From assembly GCA_031551485.1 (NCBI GenBank), contig JAVBNO010000005.1:1-8143 (forward strand): 8,143 nt of DNA. The letters run 5' to 3'. The stretch is from JAVBNO01 sp031551485 (lineage in GTDB: Bacteria; Bacillota; Clostridia; Oscillospirales; Ruminococcaceae). The notes beneath the pieces are model-generated. The model worked only from the letters and a program-made list of their open reading frames with translations. It had not been told where the DNA came from and did not search any database. Shown here one piece after another: positions 6,404-8,143 of this stretch (the stretch's first letter is position 1; every line of letters begins with the position of its first letter). The position numbers and the translations under genes are program-made.

Positions 6404-6870
6404 GCGCCGCCGGGATAAGCTTCGAAAAAGTGACCGAAACGTTAAGTGCCGACGACAGAGCCGTTGTGGCGGCATTGCACCAAAAGGCGTTGGACTGGGG
6501 TTATAGCCCCAGTTTTACACCGGGGGCTAAGTTTGGCTACTATAAAGGAGAATACAAAAAGACGTCCAAAGGCGGCAGTCTGTTCATTTTGCGTTTGGAA
6601 GGCCCTAAGTGGTTCCTGAAACCAAAGCTCTTTCATTTGGATGTGTACAGCGACTTGCTGGAAGCGTTGCCAGACCCCATCCGTACCCGCTTTTTAAAGT
6701 CCCGAGGCTGTGGTATGGATATGGGAAATTGCAAAGGCCCGGTGCGTTTTCGTTTTGCGGATGTCGATCATGCCTTTTGTCGCCACAATATGCAGTTGTC
6801 CAGACTGGGCCCCGATGATCTGCCCGCTGTACTGGCGTTGTTGGAGCGGGAAAAGGATTTGAGCTTATAA
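6400..6870 (+). CDS. Cysteine-containing small protein of unknown function, 156 aa
   Basis: I cannot assign a named family. The start at 6400 overlaps the VOC stop by four bases and has AAGGGAG upstream, so the gene is translationally coupled. Residues 1-30 are helical in character, 40-80 look like beta strands with many Lys and aromatic residues (KFGYYKGEYKKTSKGGSLFILRLEG), and the C-terminal half has three cysteines in a spaced set: Cys104 in RGCGMD, Cys111 in GNCKGP and Cys127 in AFCRHN. From memory, the overall plan resembles an uncharacterised family common in Clostridia with a C...C...C motif and a trailing helix, perhaps a metal-binding or redox domain; this is a weak recollection. A short terminator-like hairpin lies early in the gene (6494-6513). 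Position in the cluster suggests it is co-expressed with the VOC and nitroreductase genes. Confidence 0.75.
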   Translation: MSAAGISFEKVTETLSADDRAVVAALHQKALDWGYSPSFTPGAKFGYYKGEYKKTSKGGSLFILRLEGPKWFLKPKLFHLDVYSDLLEALPDPIRTRFLKSRGCGMDMGNCKGPVRFRFADVDHAFCRHNMQLSRLGPDDLPAVLALLEREKDLSL

Positions 6871-6903
6871 AAGCTTATAAACATCATGAAGGAGGACAAA
6901 CCC

Positions 6904-7461
6904 ATGCCCATGAATGAAGTGTTGGCTGCCATGAAAGCCCGAAGAAGTTGTCGATGCTATAAGGCGGACAAAATTGAACAAGAAAAATTGGCGGCCATTG
7001 GAGAGGCGGGTCTCCAGGCGCCCAACGGCGGTGGCCCTGTGCATCTGGCCGTCGTTCAAAATCCATTGCTGCTGGAAACATTAAATGTAGCAGCCAAAGA
7101 AGCTGCCCGCAACAGCGGTATTCCCCATTTGGCGCAGCTTGGGTCGGATGAAGAATTCCACTGTCTTTACGGCGCCCCGGCAGCCGTCATCGTCTCTGCG
7201 AGCGAAAGCTCTCCTTGTGGGGCCCAAGACACGGCCGCCGCAACCCAAAACATGCTGCTGGCTGCCCATTCCCTGGACCTGGGCAGCTGTTGGGTTTTCT
7301 TTGCGACCATGGCTTTTTGGGGGCCGCGGGCAGCTGAACTGCACAAAGAGCTGCAAATCCCCGACGGATTTAAGCCTTATGCTTCGGTGGCGCTGGGTTA
7401 TAAAGGCGCCGAGGATTCGCCTGCGCCGCGTGCGCTTGGTTCTGTCACCTTCATTCCATAA
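6904..7461 (+). CDS. Nitroreductase-family flavoprotein, 185 aa
   Basis: The product belongs to the FMN-dependent nitroreductase superfamily, which reduces nitro compounds, quinones or related electrophiles with NAD(P)H and normally works as a cytosolic dimer. Family marks are the N-terminal FMN-phosphate site RRSCRCY (13-19), the LQAPNGG loop (37-43), DTAAATQNMLLAAHSLDLGSCW (109-130) forming the core helix, and the C-terminal VALGYKG strand with the closing GSVTFIP. The length is typical of short members. The start at 6904 is chosen because a strong AAGGAGG sits 8 bases upstream; an earlier ATG at 6886 lies before that site and is unlikely, while ATG 6910 is possible. A 9-base direct repeat (AGCTTATAA) covers the end of the preceding gene and the gap. 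Substrate unknown. Confidence 0.9.
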   Translation: MPMNEVLAAMKARRSCRCYKADKIEQEKLAAIGEAGLQAPNGGGPVHLAVVQNPLLLETLNVAAKEAARNSGIPHLAQLGSDEEFHCLYGAPAAVIVSASESSPCGAQDTAAATQNMLLAAHSLDLGSCWVFFATMAFWGPRAAELHKELQIPDGFKPYASVALGYKGAEDSPAPRALGSVTFIP

Positions 7462-7522
7462 AGTAAGGTGGAAATCCGCCATATCTCAAACAAAACAGTC
7501 CCGGCAGAAAGGAGCAATGGCA

Positions 7523-7915
7523 ATGGCAACGCCCCAACCGCTTTGGCAATCGGTAGATGCCTATATTGAAAGCGCTCACGAGGAGGCCCGCCCCCACATG
7601 CGCATCGTTCGCGCTGTCATTTGCGCCGCCGCCCCCGAAGCGGAGGAGTTAATCCGCTATGGTATGGCCGCCTATCATTTTAAAGGCCGGCCGCTGATTT
7701 ACTTTGCGGGTGAAAAACGCCATCTCGGCCTCCACCCCGGCAGCGAGGCTGTGGCTGCCTTTGCTGCCCAGCTGGAGGGGTATATACACACCAAAGGCGG
7801 CATCCATTTTCCTTATGCACGTCCCGTTGATGAGGAATTCGTCCGCCGGCTGGTGGAATTTAACATGGCTAAAATTGTTGCCGGCCAAGGTAAAAAGGGA
7901 AAAAGTGAACCCTGA
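7523..7915 (+). CDS. DUF1801 (YdhG/iron-chaperone-like) domain protein, 130 aa
   Basis: The sequence follows the DUF1801 pattern: SVDAYIESAHEEARPHMRIVRAVI at the N-terminus, then IRYGMAAYHFKGRPLIYFAGEKRHLGLHP and the C-terminal GGIHFPYARPVDEEFVRRLVEF. The family is a small soluble alpha/beta domain; one Bacillus member has been proposed as an iron chaperone, but a general function is not settled, so I name only the domain. The last residues are Lys/Gly-rich (GQGKKGKSEP). Of two in-frame ATGs, 7523 is preferred because AAGGAG ends 8 bases upstream; 7517 would leave only 2 bases. It is the last gene of the cluster, 61 bases after the nitroreductase; the gap contains a small GGTGG/CCGCC hairpin but no clear promoter or terminator. 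Confidence 0.82.
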   Translation: MATPQPLWQSVDAYIESAHEEARPHMRIVRAVICAAAPEAEELIRYGMAAYHFKGRPLIYFAGEKRHLGLHPGSEAVAAFAAQLEGYIHTKGGIHFPYARPVDEEFVRRLVEFNMAKIVAGQGKKGKSEP

Positions 7916-7981
7916 ATTTTACATTTCATGCTGATTTTCACCATAAAGCGATAAGTCTTCTCTCATTGTGGCAAAGAAAAG

Positions 7982-8041
7982 TGGAAAAGCGAAAAAAGAG
8001 ATAAAAATAAGCTTGACAATGGGGGATTGATTTGCTAATAT
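7982..8041 (+). promoter_or_regulatory. Very strong promoter with A-rich upstream element (rRNA-type)
   Basis: A perfect -35 TTGACA (8013-8018) is followed after exactly 17 bases by TAATAT (8036-8041), with TGC directly before the -10 giving an extended -10. The preceding 30 bases are packed with A-tracts (7982-8010), as in UP elements that recruit the polymerase alpha subunit at rRNA and other very active promoters. Transcription would start near 8048. This is the closest consensus match in the window. Confidence 0.8.
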
Positions 8042-8051
8042 AAATGAGCTA

Positions 8052-8143
8052 CCCCGGCGGCAGCGAAGGAAAGAGCCGCGGGGCGCTTTTCATCTAACGA
8101 TGGAACGTGGACCTTGAAAAATGAACAACATGAAAAGAAAGCT
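8052..8143 (+). promoter_or_regulatory. Probable rRNA operon leader with GC-rich hairpin and boxA-like motif (partial)
   Basis: Just after the predicted start, CCCCGGCGGC (8052-8061) pairs with GCCGCGGGG (8075-8083) with one bulged G and a purine-rich 13-base loop, followed by TTTT (8087-8090). About 20 bases later comes ACCTTGAAAAATGAACAAC (8111-8129), which resembles the boxA region of Bacillus and Clostridium rRNA leaders (CTTTGAAAACT-AACAA type), where NusB/S10-dependent antitermination factors load. Hairpin then boxA is the usual order. The leader runs off the right edge, and no 16S sequence is visible. The hairpin plus TTTT could instead be an early terminator or attenuator of some other transcript. 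Confidence 0.5.

Noticed and set aside
5924..6475. 183-codon minus-strand frame over the VOC gene
   Set aside because: It is antisense to a well-supported VOC gene and shows no recognisable motif.
8044..8097. 17-codon open frame at the start of the last transcript (possible leader peptide)
   Set aside because: Its ATG lies at or before the predicted transcription start and has no ribosome binding site; the codons coincide with the GC-rich hairpin.
1..8143. CRISPR array, tRNA, transposase or phage gene
   Set aside because: No regularly spaced repeats, cloverleaf-like sequence, transposase motif or terminal inverted repeats were seen on either strand.

Overview
The window looks like chromosomal DNA from a low-to-moderate GC Gram-positive bacterium, most likely a Clostridia-type member of the Bacillota. 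The reasons are strong AGGAGG-type ribosome binding sites before nearly every gene, sigma-A type promoters with extended -10 elements, a clostripain-family (C11) protease, a surface protein that combines an InlB-type repeat with GLUG-like repeats, and a boxA-like rRNA leader motif of the Bacillus/Clostridium kind at the right edge. I cannot place it more finely.

Layout. (1) 1-1065, minus: the N-terminal 355 residues of a secreted surface protein that runs off the left edge. (2) 1066-1561: an AT-rich gap holding its promoter, a leader of about 190 nt, and the likely terminator of the next gene. (3) 1562-3958, minus: a 798-residue membrane-anchored C11 cysteine peptidase. (4) 3959-4201: a divergent promoter region with TATATA-rich blocks and an exact 12-bp duplication of the ribosome binding site. 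(5) 4202-4837, plus: an SRAP/HMCES (YedK-like) abasic-site protein, followed by a long hairpin between convergent genes. (6) 4964-5416, minus: a stand-alone receiver domain with a perfect inverted repeat over its probable -10. (7) 5674-7915, plus: five closely packed small genes (DUF1905, VOC/glyoxalase fold, cysteine-containing unknown, nitroreductase, DUF1801) behind a recognisable promoter. (8) 7916-8143: a very strong promoter with an A-rich upstream element, a GC-rich hairpin and a boxA-like motif, read as the start of an rRNA operon whose 16S gene would lie just outside.

How the genes may work together. The two left-hand minus-strand genes both encode exported or surface-anchored proteins, but each has its own promoter, so a functional link is only an inference. 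The plus-strand five-gene cluster is probably one transcript. Its nitroreductase and VOC members suggest small-molecule redox or detoxification chemistry, but no substrate can be read from the sequence. The SRAP protein is a DNA-damage protein; I see no LexA box in front of it.

I found no mobile element, CRISPR array, tRNA or phage gene. Nothing here amounts to a clearly new multi-gene system. The observations most worth following are the rRNA-type leader at the right edge, the operator-like inverted repeat at the orphan receiver, the duplicated ribosome binding site before the SRAP gene, and the unnamed cysteine-containing protein in the five-gene cluster.
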